This document shows, one piece after another, positions 10,693 to 31,966 of a DNA stretch of 64,000 bases. The stretch comes from Amoebidium appalachense. Taxonomy: Eukaryota; Ichthyosporea. The notes beneath the pieces are model-generated. The model worked only from the letters and a program-made list of their open reading frames with translations. It was not told where the DNA came from and did no database searches. Position numbers and translations under genes: made by a program. The stretch lies in contig CAVNZM010000016.1 in NCBI GenBank assembly GCA_963693365.1, positions 2,232,001 to 2,296,000 of the forward strand. The letters run 5' to 3'. Numbering within the stretch: position 1 is the first letter of the stretch; every line of letters starts with the position of its first letter.

Positions 10693-12630
10693 GAGACCTC
10701 TAGTGCGAGAAAAAACATATGAAAGGTGCCCATTAACCACAGCTCTAACATAGGTTTGAGACAAGAGTGCTTCTAACAAAACACCAATGCAGTGTGGTAC
10801 ACCCCGTGCAGCAAGCTTTTCCCATAGGAGACCAGGGGAGACAGAATCGTAAGCAGTTTTCCAATCAATAAAACCAACATATCACGCACCAACTTGCATA
10901 GAATCGTGCAGTGCCATTATTTAAACATAACATGAATTGTTTTTACGGAAAGCGGATTGGCATGGGTGTATGTGAAGAATAGATTGAAACCTAGGGTGAG
11001 GTGCAAATAACCTAAGTAAGCAAGCTTCAAAGAATCTACAAACAACCTGGGTTAGTGTCATGGGGCGAAAAGATGATATGGGGCCCTCAGAGTCCTTCTT
11101 AAATATGGGGATCACTAGGTATCTAACCAAGATGACGGGACATGTCCACATTTAACACACCAAGAAAAGAGAGAGCTTAACATAATAGTAAGATCAGGTT
11201 TAATAGCACGACCACTTTCCTTTTGTGGGTAGGAGGGAACAAGGATTTTAAGAAACCCAGCAGGAAGTCCATCAGGTCCACAAGACTTACTAGAGCTATA
11301 ACTAGATATCACAGACCATATGGTATCGGGACTGAAAAAGGGGAGGATCGATTCTATGGGGATAGATGGGTCTACAGGCCACACAATAGGTTTCTGAGCG
11401 GGGGTCCTATCTTTAAACAGTTCCGAGAAATACTTATCAGAGTCTATGAGGGGGTGTCCAGTGGTATCACCAATAGTATATACGAGAGGGGGGCCAAATC
11501 GATTCATACTAGCAAGCCGGCGCAAGCTTCCTTTTGAGACAGGGGCTCACCTAGTCTAGCGGGAGTGGTGTTTGGTAACAAGAGAGCATCGGGATATTCC
11601 TTCCTACCACCACCAGCATAATCACCGAGATCTATTAAATCATCAACAATAAAGTTAGTGCATGTATCTAGTACCAGATGTGAACCTGGTCTGGCTTGTG
11701 CAGATTCTAATAGGCGCATATATATAGGATGTTTCGTTGCATAGCATACACATACATCAACTCTACCCCACTATGACTTGAGCTGGGATAGACGGAGGCG
11801 AAAGGTGGGAGGAGGAGGAGGGAGCAGATCAAGGGAGATCTTAGGTAGGAAAAGGATAGGAGAGTGGTCAGATGACCTAGAGAGGTTAGGAGGGAAAGAG
11901 AGTTTTGACATGGTTGATGGCCAAAAGGCCACTCCCCAGTCGGTGTTGTGGGCATGGGATATTTGAGGGAACCGCAAAGTGTGACTTTGGACATACCTTG
12001 CTAAAGGGGTAGCGCGCCCCGGGACACCCAACACTCACTTGCAGTGTGTCTGTGTGGTCGCGTGTTAAAATCACCTAAAATAACAGTGGATATTGGTAAC
12101 TGTGACAACTCGTGAGTCAATTCGGCAACCGACATAGATGGTGGGTAATATACAAAAACATTAGAAAGAAACTCTATAGAAACCGAGAATTCCGCAAATC
12201 ACTGTAAACGTGTGGTTATTTGCCTGTTGTTGTATGTAGCTGATTTTATCGTCGAGTGTCCCGGGGGGGAGGCCCTTTTGGGGGCCCAGTGTCCGATCAT
12301 TCCAGAAGAAGAAGCATAAATTAGGCATCGGTTTGGTCCGACGCCTGTTGCCTGTGGGGTTGGTTCCCACTTGTCGCTTACGGGGTCGTATGCACGACCT
12401 TCCGCCAGCGCGAACAGTTCGGAGAAGAGCTCGATTTCCATCTTCGCATCGGCGTTTGCGCTCGAGTAGTTTCTCACCAGAAAACATCGGTTCCTTCGTG
12501 TCCGTGTCTATCACGCTCGTAGCATCGTTTTCTAACTTTGCGAGGAACTCTTTTGCCTTGCTGATTCGTACACGACAGCGTGTGGCGCACGCATTCTTAG
12601 CAGACACTCATACCGCTGTCGGAGTTCCAG
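10693..12630 (-). mobile_element. LINE-A fragment, inverted and decayed
   Basis: Minus strand, in order: the C-terminal part of ORF1 (about 12610-12320, frames broken), the start of ORF2 with an FFFWN endonuclease motif (about 12320-12205), an internal deletion, then the endonuclease centre and end (VILGDFNTRP, NTDWGVAFW, SRSSDHSPI; 12170-11850), linker, and the N-terminal part of the reverse transcriptase (11525-10693), including the block SSSKSCGPDGLPAGFLKIL, nearly identical to 27418-29508. Several frameshifts are present, for example near 11130. The piece stops inside the reverse transcriptase, so the active-site domain and 3' end are missing. Confidence 0.85.
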
Positions 12631-12633
12631 AGA

Positions 12634-13283
12634 ACTGAAATTACCACCGGGGGAGTTAGAGATAACAGAAATTACCTCTCGCTATCTCACTCCCTCTTTC
12701 TTTTCTCTTCCTGTTTTTTCTGCCTTTTCGCGTTATTACCATACGCAGTATAAGTTTCTTTCTCGTTCTGATAGAGAAATCAAAGGTAAAACTCAGTCGG
12801 CATGTGTTACGTTCCTTAGGCAACACCGTACTGATCATTATCGCTTTTTGGGAGCTTTGGCAGGATACATTTCTCCTGCTGTACGTATGGATACCGCCCT
12901 AGTAGATAAGTCTGTATGGTGCTCTGATGTTGATATTGCCTGGGAAGTTGTGCAGTGGCGCTGTAATTCTTGTTTTCATCGCCGCTGGTGCCACTTTTGT
13001 GCTGACCTTTTTAATCGCAAGCATGTTGATAGGTGTGAATTTTTATGTCGCGTTTTACCTCTTTCCCTCCGGGTATCTGCTACACTAGCTGGCAATGTGA
13101 ACACTTTAGACTTTTTGTTGAATTCTGTTGGTCGTCACATTGAGTATTTATATGATTTTCACACAGTGTTCAGGTATCTCAGTATGCACTTGTTACTGGA
13201 TAACTCGTGAAGTTTTTATTGTCTTCTCAGTATGCCGTGCATACTTGTCATATCTTTCCGTCGAATAAATCCAGTCAAAAGAC

Positions 13284-13328
<45 letters not shown>

Positions 13329-13411
13329 ACCACCGGGGGCGTTAGAGATTACTGAAATTACCACCGGGGGAGTTAGAGATAACTGAAATTACCACCGGGG
13401 GATTTTTGAAT
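12634..13411 (+). repeat. 31-bp minisatellite split by a LINE-B insertion
   Basis: The unit GAAATTACCACCGGGGGAG plus TTAGAGATAACT (31 bp) occurs about 1.3 times left of the LINE-B copy and about 2.5 times right of it (13327-13411). Diverged units continue to about 13460 (ATTACGTCTGGGGAGTT). The array is therefore older than the LINE insertion. Confidence 0.85.
12675..13326 (+). mobile_element. LINE-B 3' copy with poly-A and 8-bp target duplication
   Basis: Begins at CCTCTCGCTATC, which corresponds to about 48765 in the full LINE-B, and runs through the ORF2 C-terminus (frame ending HLLLDNS at 13209), AATAAA and CAGTCAAAAGACC into a poly-A tail at about 13285-13326. AAATTACC flanks both ends (12669-12676 and 13324-13331; partly ambiguous because of the A tail). 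The ORF2 C-terminus retains the CNSC...HRRWCHFC cluster. Confidence 0.9.
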
Positions 13412-13773
13412 ACTTGTGAATTACGTCTGGGGAGTTCGAGAATTATTCCCAGGGGGGGTTCTAGAAAATCATTCCTGTGTGTACAACGACCCTCGGCGTG
13501 TTCGAGTTCATAGTCGGAGAATCATTTTTCACACAACCTGCCCATTAGGGTTGTTACGTTTCATTCAGATTCTGTGGGCCCAAGCGAACATTGCTGCACC
13601 ATGCCCATAAAACTATCCTTATAACACACGTAGTTTTGTCAGGGTTTTTGATGTAATTTAGTTTTTTCATTCGTTCTTTGTAACTGTATACATCAAAATA
13701 ACCAATTACTGAAAAAAAAAAAAAAAAAAGAAAAGTATCAAAAAAAAAAAAAAAAAGAGAAGAACTTCCGAAG
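13332..13773. other. 5' flank of the ThrE gene
   Basis: After the minisatellite remnants comes unique sequence with two A tracts (about 13711-13728 and 13741-13756) directly before the first ThrE codon. No TATA box in obvious register was found. If an upstream non-coding exon exists it is not visible. Confidence 0.5.
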
Positions 13774-24162
<10,389 letters not shown>

Positions 24163-26760
24163 ACATTTAATTTTAATCTTTTTTAATTAAAGAGGTGATA
24201 TTGGTTTGCCCCGATAGCGGTGATGGCTAGTTTGTTAATTAAATTGAAAATTCTATGTATGGTTAAGTCCCTATAGAGGTTATGCTTATGGTCGAGAAAG
24301 AACGGAGAAAAGCAAGCTAGATGCAAACAAGGTGTCGTGCGTAAGCATTAATTTTTAAACTGGTTATAGAAAGTAATTTTAATATTTTGTAAGAATAGCG
24401 ACTTTGTCTACGGATGGAAAAAAAAACACTTAGTATTATGAAAAAGGTGGGCGGTTCCCAGAGGGCAGGGGGGGGGGGGGGGAGGGGGGGGTGAAGAGGG
24501 GGGGAGGGGGGGGGAGGGGGGGGAGAGGGGGAGTGAAGGGAAGGCGGGGGAGGGGAAGTGGGAGGGGGTAAGACAGAGATGGGTGAGTAGGTAAGAGGGG
24601 GGGGGGGGGGGAGGGGGGGCGGGGGTAGGGGGGAAGGGTCTCTATGTAAGCATAGATCAGTTACTGTATGAGACGATGTTATCCTATGCAGACACCATTT
24701 TTATGTTTTATTTGCCGTGTAATTGGCTGCAAACTAATATTAGATGCTTCTTTCTGAATGCTTGTCCCACCCACACAAAGCTTCTATTGGATCCAAGACT
24801 GAGAATATTGAATGTTGGTGACATTTTTTTAAAGTTATTGTATGAGGAAAATATTTAAAGAAACACATTGATATGGTCCTACTGTAACAGTATTCATTTG
24901 GATGGTGAAGTTACAATTGCAAGTTCAAGCCCAGGAAATGGCAACGCAGATGCGCAAAGAAGTACACATGATCAATGATTGCAACACGCCGTCGAGTCCG
25001 ATTCATGTGTGTGTGTGCGTGTGTGTGTGGGGGGGGGGGGTGGGGTGGGGGGGGGGGAGGGGGGGGTTGGAAGGGGGAAGGGGCGGGGGGAGGGGAGGAG
25101 GGGGGGGGGGGGGGAGGGATATACATGTCTGTGAGTCTGTTTGTGTACGTGCTTGCAAGTATTATGATGTTAGCTGTGAGCTTGTATCAAGGGAGAGGGT
25201 CCCTATGGGGGGTGAAGGAGGGGCAGGGGGGGCTGCGGAGTGCGCACGTGTGTGCATCTGTGTGTGGAGCGGTGGTGGTGGTGCTGGTGGTGGTGGTGGT
25301 GGTGGGTGGGCAGGTGGGTGGGTGGGTGACTCAGAGTGGGTTGCGTGGGGGGTGGGGGTGGGGGGGGGGGGGGGTGCGGGGGGGGGGGGGGGGGGGGGTG
25401 CGGGGTGGGGGGGAAGGGAGGTATTGCGCACGTGTGTGCATGTGTGGAGGGGTGGTGATGGTGGTGGTCATGGTGGAGGGCGGGGGGGGGGGGGGGGGGG
25501 GGGTGAGTGGGTTTTTTTTTTCTTTCTTTTTTTTTTTTGGGGGGGGGGGGGAGGGCAGGGGGGGGGGACAATGCTAGTGGGTGCCTGTGAAACTTTTCAT
25601 CTAGTTCATAACTTCTCCAGTTAACGTCGTAAGCCTAAGAACCGGGTGCGGGGGGAGGGGGGGGAGGAGGGGGGGAGGGGGGGGGGGGGGACGTGAAGGG
25701 CTGAGAGGGGGTTAAGTATGATATGCAACAGACAATCATTATTACATAGAAGAAGGAGTCCGAGAGTTTTGGATTTTTCTATGAATGCCATATTTGGCAC
25801 CACTGCCTTTCGGTGGGGACCCAGAGACATAATATTCCTACTTTTATAGATTGAGCCCATCTAACAGACATGGCAGAACGATCGGGCCACCATAGTATTG
25901 TTTACATAGAGATTTCGGGTTGCTCTAGTTTCTTCCGGTTAATCTGGGGGGGGAGCGGAGGAGGAGGTGGTGGGAGGGGGGGGGGCTATCACCTTTCTCA
26001 ACCTATTTTCGTGGCAGCGCCTAAAAAGTTGGTTCAATGAGGCTCGAAAGCACGCGGCATAGCCGCTATGATAGCTCCTGTTAAGTTAAACAAAATTAAT
26101 TGCAATATGAATGCTAGATTACTAAGAATAGCTAAAAAAGGAATACAAGTTTTAAAAATGCACAACGTGCCTTAGTGTGGTAGACGTAATATCTTCTACA
26201 TGCGATTTAACTATTTACAAAGCAGTTCTTTTCGATTGGGCGGAAAGACACTGCTGGCCTGGTGCCGGCACGTGATCACAGCCTCGATATACTCAGTGTA
26301 TGCAGAAAACAAAGTTTGACTATTTACAGAATATTCCCGCCATTAATACTCACGATTGGCAGGTCTAAAAGCCTGTGGTTCCATCACTATGGTATCTATC
26401 GGAAAATAGAGCAGATATCAATATCGGCGGCCAAAACGGCAAGAGAAGTTGGTATAGACATGGTTGAAAGGACTGCGTGCGTGAAACCAAAACACAAGTG
26501 TACGTCCGCGGAATTCCGAATAATATGGTTTCCCGAGAGAGGAGGCAGCGTGGAGTGAATCTGGAGGCAACATGAGGTCGTTTCATTCTTTCTGCATTCC
26601 AAGACGTGCATTAGATAAGGTTTTGATTTGTGATTGGTTTCTTTAGGGAGCTTTATCCAGTTTTGGAGCCATCGATGACGTTGGCTGCAGATTTGCCAAA
26701 TTGGTAAATGTACACTTACAGGGGATTGGTTAAAAAGAATGTTAGTTGGTTTTGATTGGT
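24163..26760. other. Intergenic; G-rich tracts, no gene recognised
   Basis: Downstream of ThrE the plus strand switches from C/CA-rich to G/GT-rich (24470-24640, 25020-25110, 25200-25590, 25650-25690). By analogy this could be intron of a minus-strand gene, but no exon with a domain and good splice sites was found. A short frame at 24902 (LQLQVQAQEMATQMRKEV) looks helical on the plus strand, but runs straight into (GT)n and (G)n and is not called. Confidence 0.5.
26428..26525 (+). repeat. Dispersed ~95-bp repeat, copy 1
   Basis: GGCGGCCAAAACGGCAAGAG to GCGGAATTCCGAATAA, about 98 bp, repeated at 30118-30212 with a 12-nt deletion and few substitutions. No coding frame is preserved and no terminal structure was seen. 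The family is unknown. Confidence 0.85.
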
Positions 26761-26796
26761 TTTGGTTAGGGATTTCCGATTGGCTAATAAGTTAGG

Positions 26797-26890
26797 TATA
26801 TAAACGGATCACACACAGATTTTGACTCAGTTTTGTCTTTTTCAAGTCAGTGTGACCGTGGTTAGTGATAGAGGAAAATTCAGCAGAGAG
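26797..26890 (+). promoter_or_regulatory. Core-promoter-like site with 5' leader
   Basis: TATATAAA at 26797, with ATTGG motifs upstream (about 26755 and 26779), is followed 29 nt later by CTCAGTTT (26826-26833). A leader with GAGGAAAATTCA follows, and then a possible donor AGAGAG/GTGAGG near 26893. TATA-to-CTCAGTTT spacing and the GAAAATTCA word are the same as at 20818. A transcript starting here would run into the candidate exon at 27023. Confidence 0.5.
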
Positions 26891-27022
26891 AGGTGAGGAT
26901 TTAGTCGTTTGGTTAAAGTGGGGTTTGATGGCTGTCTTGTTAAACAGCACAACCTCCTTTCGATGACTGAATAGCGTCTACTTCTTTGTGCTGTGTTTTC
27001 GTTCCCACCGTCCCATCCCTAG

Positions 27023-27129
27023 AGGTATAAGGGGGCATCTCCGGCCATTGTGGTTGGATTTGCTGTTCCCTTGGCTAGGTATAGTGGGGGTTTACGCTGT
27101 TTACTCGAGGCAAAGAGAACCAGTCTCAG
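27023..27129 (+). CDS. Possible exon of an unknown gene
   Basis: A good pyrimidine-rich acceptor (GTCCCATCCCTAG) precedes, and CTCAG/GTATGG follows. The frame in phase 0 encodes a partly hydrophobic segment (GASPAIVVGFAVPLARYSGG). In the same frame the sequence stays open to the T tract at 27283, so the donor is not certain. The upstream promoter-like site and first-exon donor make a plus-strand gene plausible. The LINE-A at 27283-29621 would then sit in its intron or break it. No family was recognised and no downstream exon was confirmed. Confidence 0.3.
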
Positions 27130-27281
27130 GTATGGGGGGGGGGGGTTTGCTCGGAATATCCCCTCAGCGGTATATCATGATCACGTACATAGATGTCGGG
27201 TGGTGACTATATATCAGGGTTTACTTTCTCTACGAGACACCATAAAGACTACAAGGAGAAATCAATTAGTTGGGGTTCCCC

Positions 27282-27282
<1 letters not shown>

Positions 27283-27329
<47 letters not shown>

Positions 27330-27361
27330 GGGCTCCCCTCGGGACACTCGGTATCAGCTGG

Positions 27362-27396
<35 letters not shown>

Positions 27397-29621
27397 GTGT
27401 GTGTGTGTGCGCGTGCGCTATAATTTTGTAGTGATGTGTTTCTCAAGCCAATCAATACATCTAATAAACAGGTCGTAGTTACGCGTGTTTAGTATAAAAT
27501 CAAGGATGTTGTAATTTACAGGTAGGCTATCTTTCTGGGTGTCTGTTGTGAATGTGACGTGTGTGTGTTGCGGTATTATGTGGTCTATCAAACTACATTT
27601 GGCGATACATGACCGGTTAAACTGGTGTGTGTGTGTGTTGTTTGGGCATGCAAATGATGCCACCTTATACTTATTAGATCTCCACTGTATAGCACGTGTA
27701 CAGTAAAAGCGTGGTAATTGATCAATAATACCATCAGCTAGAGAAAGACCAGTTCTACAGGAAGGTAATATGTATTTAGGTGTTATACACTTGCGAGTGC
27801 CATATTTGGCAATATGGTTGAGGCGGTCAGTATATATAAAACGAGACATAAGGCTTAGTTTTTCAAGGTGTATGCTTTCATCGGGTCTAGTGTCGTGTGG
27901 TATCTTTTTCCATTTGTTATATTGCGTGATTATCTTGTGATTGTGTACATGTTTAATAAGTAAGTGGCAGTCCAAAGTCACACACACACTATTGCGGGGT
28001 TTATTTGTATTTGTGCCCAGGGGAGAAGGGGAGAGAGAGGGGAGGAAAGAGGGGAGAGGTGAGGAGGGGACAGGTCGGATAGAGAAGAGAGGGTGGGAGG
28101 GCAAATACTTCTTTAAGCGGCTTATGTGCTTATTGAATTTCAGCGCGAGATAGGATACTCTAGCAGCTATTGGGACCAGACCATATATCGAGAGCGTTAC
28201 AGGCCCAGGTTTACAACAGTTGTTAGATAGAAAGGAGGCAACTTCTGCTTCAAGGAAATTTGCCAAGGGTTTAAGCGCTCTAGTTCTCTCTTTCTTGATC
28301 CAAGCGGCGAGAAGGGGTAAACCATATTCACATGCCGGGAAGACAAAAGTGCGAATAAATGTAAGTCTAATAGAAGGATGGAGGGGTGTGTCTTTAAAAA
28401 TATTAGCCGAGAAGAAAGCTAACCGCTTACGAGCCAACTCTACCCTCTTTTCGACCATATGGGGAAACATAACACCAACAGAATCAACCGGAACACCAAG
28501 ATATTTGTATTCTGGAACTATAGGTACAGGTTTAGATGATAATGTAAATGTGTGTAAATTGTTAGCTATATCAGGTACAAGAACACCACATTTGTCTATG
28601 TTAAGGATCATAAGGTTTGCCTTGCACCACTCTGACACTACATCGAACAATCTTTGCAGGCGTCTAGGGGTACGGGCAAGGAGGGACAGATCATCAGCAT
28701 AGAGAAGTGCAGGCGGAAAGTTATTAATAGGGTCATCGTTTTCGGCGTAAATCTTGACAGCCAAATCATCTATAAATAGGTTAAACAAAAAGGGGCTAAG
28801 CAATGAACCCTGCAAGAGACCTCTAGTACGAGCAAAACCATATGAAAGATGCCCATTAACCACAGCTCTACCATAGGTTTGAGACAAGAGTGCTTCTAAC
28901 AGAACACCAATGCAGTGTGGTACACCCCGTGCAGCAAGCTTTTCCCATAGGAGACCAGGGGAGACAGAATCGTAAGCAGTTTTCCAATCAATAAAGCCAA
29001 CATATTGTGCACCAACTTGCATAGAATCGTGCAGTGCCATTATTTGAACATAACATGAATTGTTTTTACGAAAAGCGGATTGGCATGGGTGTATGTGAAG
29101 AATAGATTGAAACCTAGGGTGATGTGCAAATAACCTAAGTAAGCAAGCTTCAAAGAATCTACGAACAACCTGGGTTAGTGTAATGGGGCGAAAGGATGAT
29201 ATGGGGCCCTCAGAGTCCTTCTTAACTATGGGGATCACTAAGGTATCTAACCAAGATGACGGGACATGTCCACATTTAACACACCAAGAAAAGAGAGAGC
29301 TTAACATGATAGTAAGATCAGGTTTAATAGCACGATCACTTTCCTTTTGTGGGTAGGAGGGAACAAGGATTTTAAGAAACCCAGCAGGGAGTCCATCAGG
29401 TCCACAAGACTTACTAGAGCTATAACTAGATATCACAGACCATATGGCATCGGGACTGAAAAAGGGGAGGATCGATTCTATGGGGATAGATGGGTCTACA
29501 GGCCACACAATAGGTTTCTGAGCGGGGGTCCTATCTTTAAACAGTTCCGAGAAATACTTATCAGAGTCTATGAGGGGGTCTCCAGTGGTATCACCAATAA
29601 TACGAGCAGGGATAGTGCATC
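27283..29621 (-). mobile_element. LINE-A, 5'-truncated, with intact reverse transcriptase
   Basis: A non-LTR retrotransposon on the minus strand. Its 3' end is an A tail of about 43 (T tract at 27283-27325); the 3' UTR contains (CA)n. It stays open from just after a TGA near 29613 to the stop at 27418. The 5' side ends in the (CA)n block at 29622. It shares over 95% identity by eye with the decayed LINE-A at 10693-12630. No target duplication was found because the 5' junction is hidden in the microsatellite. Confidence 0.9.
27418..29508 (-). CDS. LINE-A ORF2 (reverse transcriptase), N-terminally truncated
   Basis: Reverse transcriptase of a LINE, which would copy its own RNA at a nicked target. 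Visible blocks: SSKSCGPDGLPAGFLKIL, SFRPITLTQVVRRFFEAC, FIDWKTAYDSV (first catalytic Asp), RGLLQGSLLSPFLFNLFIDD, and LLYADDLSLLA with the YADD active site. After the thumb a Cys/His region follows (YCTRAIQW, FACPNN, HQFNRSCIAKC), as in LINE-B. The endonuclease half is missing here but is seen in the copy at 10693-12630. The GLLQGSLLSP motif is closer to I/Jockey-type than to L1-type elements; this placement is tentative. The frame is free of stops for about 700 codons, so the insertion is fairly recent. The first ATG-like start at 29508 is arbitrary. Confidence 0.9.
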   Translation of the reverse strand: MWPVDPSIPIESILPFFSPDAIWSVISSYSSSKSCGPDGLPAGFLKILVPSYPQKESDRAIKPDLTIMLSSLFSWCVKCGHVPSSWLDTLVIPIVKKDSEGPISSFRPITLTQVVRRFFEACLLRLFAHHPRFQSILHIHPCQSAFRKNNSCYVQIMALHDSMQVGAQYVGFIDWKTAYDSVSPGLLWEKLAARGVPHCIGVLLEALLSQTYGRAVVNGHLSYGFARTRGLLQGSLLSPFLFNLFIDDLAVKIYAENDDPINNFPPALLYADDLSLLARTPRRLQRLFDVVSEWCKANLMILNIDKCGVLVPDIANNLHTFTLSSKPVPIVPEYKYLGVPVDSVGVMFPHMVEKRVELARKRLAFFSANIFKDTPLHPSIRLTFIRTFVFPACEYGLPLLAAWIKKERTRALKPLANFLEAEVASFLSNNCCKPGPVTLSIYGLVPIAARVSYLALKFNKHISRLKKYLPSHPLFSIRPVPSSPLPSFLPSLSPSPLGTNTNKPRNSVCVTLDCHLLIKHVHNHKIITQYNKWKKIPHDTRPDESIHLEKLSLMSRFIYTDRLNHIAKYGTRKCITPKYILPSCRTGLSLADGIIDQLPRFYCTRAIQWRSNKYKVASFACPNNTHTHQFNRSCIAKCSLIDHIIPQHTHVTFTTDTQKDSLPVNYNILDFILNTRNYDLFIRCIDWLEKHITTKL

Positions 29622-29970
<349 letters not shown>

Positions 29971-30117
29971 ACACGGTGGTGGCGCTTTAATTAAAGTTTT
30001 AAGTTTTATGTTTAGAAATTTATTTGTGTTATTATATGCAGTGTTTACACCCACGAAATAGACTGGCCGCCAATAAGTCGCCGTGACCGGTGGTGGGGGG
30101 CGGCGTCCGCACCGCTC

Positions 30118-30212
30118 GCGGCGGCCAAAACGGCAAGAGAAGTTGGTATAGACATGGTTGAAAGTGAAACCAAAACACAAGTGTACGTCCGCGGAATTCC
30201 GAATAAAATAGA
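30118..30212 (+). repeat. Dispersed ~95-bp repeat, copy 2
   Basis: Same unit as 26428-26525, lacking the GACTGCGTGCGT segment. Flanks differ, so it is a mobile or duplicated unit rather than a segmental copy. The rest of 29971-30590 shows no gene; it contains several GGTATTTTTT words. Confidence 0.8.
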
Positions 30213-30590
30213 TCTACAAAGGAGATCCAATCAATTGCGACGTAGCTTGTTATTACATCCAATCACATAAAACTCGGGATAATGTGATTGCGTTCCAAAA
30301 AGAAAAAGGAAACGAGACACAATATCGAAGCTGCTTTGCTTCTCTTTGTTTATAGTTATTATAAGGCGGTTTATTTTATTTTTCAAACCTCAAAATTTTT
30401 CCTTCTCACTTTATACCCACTGGAAATGCCATATCTTGTGTTTAGCGTTTGCCATCGCAATCAAGCCCGAAAATTCAGACCTTTTTTCTCGGTATTTTTT
30501 CAAGCCCCGGTGTATTTTCGCCCGGGGGGTATGGTATTTTTCTTCCCAAGTCAATGGAGGATAAAGGAGGGGCCCTACTGTAACTTACCA

Positions 30591-30873
30591 GAACACTTTA
30601 GACTTTTTGTTGAATTCTGTTGGTCGTCACATTGAGTATTTATATGATTTTTCCCTCCGGGTATCTGCTACACTAGCTGGCAATGTGAACACTTTAGACT
30701 TTTTGTTGAATTCTGTTGGTCGTCACATTGAGTATTTATATGATTTTCACACAGTGTTCAGGTATCTCAGTATGCACTTGTTACTGGATAACTCGTGAAG
30801 TTTTTTTATTTTCTTCTCAGTATGCCGTGCATACTTGTCATATCTTTCCGTCGAATAAATCCAGTCAAAAGAA
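30591..30873 (+). mobile_element. LINE-B 3' copy with internal duplication and 9-bp target duplication
   Basis: Perfect AACTTACCA flanks the insertion (30582-30590 and 30874-30882). The element ends in the LINE-B 3' UTR (AATAAATCCAGTCAAAAGAA). Its 5' end is abnormal: a block of about 60 nt from the ORF2 C-terminus (AACACTTTAGAC to TATATGATTTT) is followed by a jump back to TTCCCTCCGGG and then the same block again. Confidence 0.95.
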
Positions 30874-30882
30874 AACTTACCA

Positions 30883-31807
30883 TGAAACTTGCGGGGGCTT
30901 ACCATAAACTGAAATTTTGATGGTATTTTTGAAACTTTTTGGGTATTTTTTACCGTAAAAACGGGGTTATGGTCGGGCTTGATCGCAATTTGCACAATTT
31001 GCCTGACAATCCGTTTTCATTGGCCGAGCTTTTAGGAATCCAATGAAAATGGCTATCCGATTTCTATTGAAAGCCATTTGATTGGATAACAAATTTAAAC
31101 CAAATAGTTTTCACGGCCGGTTCCGGGCCCCGGGCTCCGGGCGACGTCCACGCGCATGTGCGTGCTCGTGGGCGAAGTCATCATGGGCCAAGCCGATCCC
31201 AGGGGAGGAGGGAGTGGGGGGAGGGCTTGGAGGGACGGGGGGTGGAGGAGGGAGGGGGAGAGGGGGGAGAGGGGGGAGGGGGGCCCGGGGGGATCGGTCG
31301 TACTGGTATCGGCCATTCGTGCAGAGATTTTCACTGAGGCACGTGCACGTGCTGTGTGCTAGCTGGTGCGAGCTGCTATGACTCCATAATGGCCCCCTCC
31401 CCTCCCCCCCCCCTCCCCCCCTCCCCCCCCCCCCCCCCCCCACCCCCCTCTCCCGTTCCTTCTCCACCTTTTGTGCCCCCTTCCCCCCTCCCCACTTCCA
31501 CCCCCTCCCCCGGCCCCTCGCCTCCTTCCACCCCCGGCCACCAGCTTTCAGTGCTGTGTGTGCAGCTGATAGAATTCTGCTCGTGTTTATCACTGACGGT
31601 GCCGCTACCGTGACTTAATTAAGCCCCATTACTACTTTCGTTCATCCATACTATGGCATTTACCATATGCGAGAGAGGAAGCCCTCCCCCCCCCCCCCCC
31701 CCCCCCCCCCCCACCCCACCCCACCCCACCCCCTCCCAAAAAAAAAAAAGGAAAAAAAGAAAAAAAAAGAAACAAAAGAAAGCAAGCAAGAAAGAAATTA
31801 CACAGTG

Positions 31808-31872
<65 letters not shown>

Positions 31873-31914
31873 CGCGCGCGCACACGCACACGCACACACA
31901 GACACACACACACA

Positions 31915-31966
<52 letters not shown>

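Noticed and set aside
24902-25000. Coiled-coil exon on the plus strand before the G-rich block
   Set aside because: Runs into (GT)n and poly-G without a donor in frame, with no recognisable partner exon.
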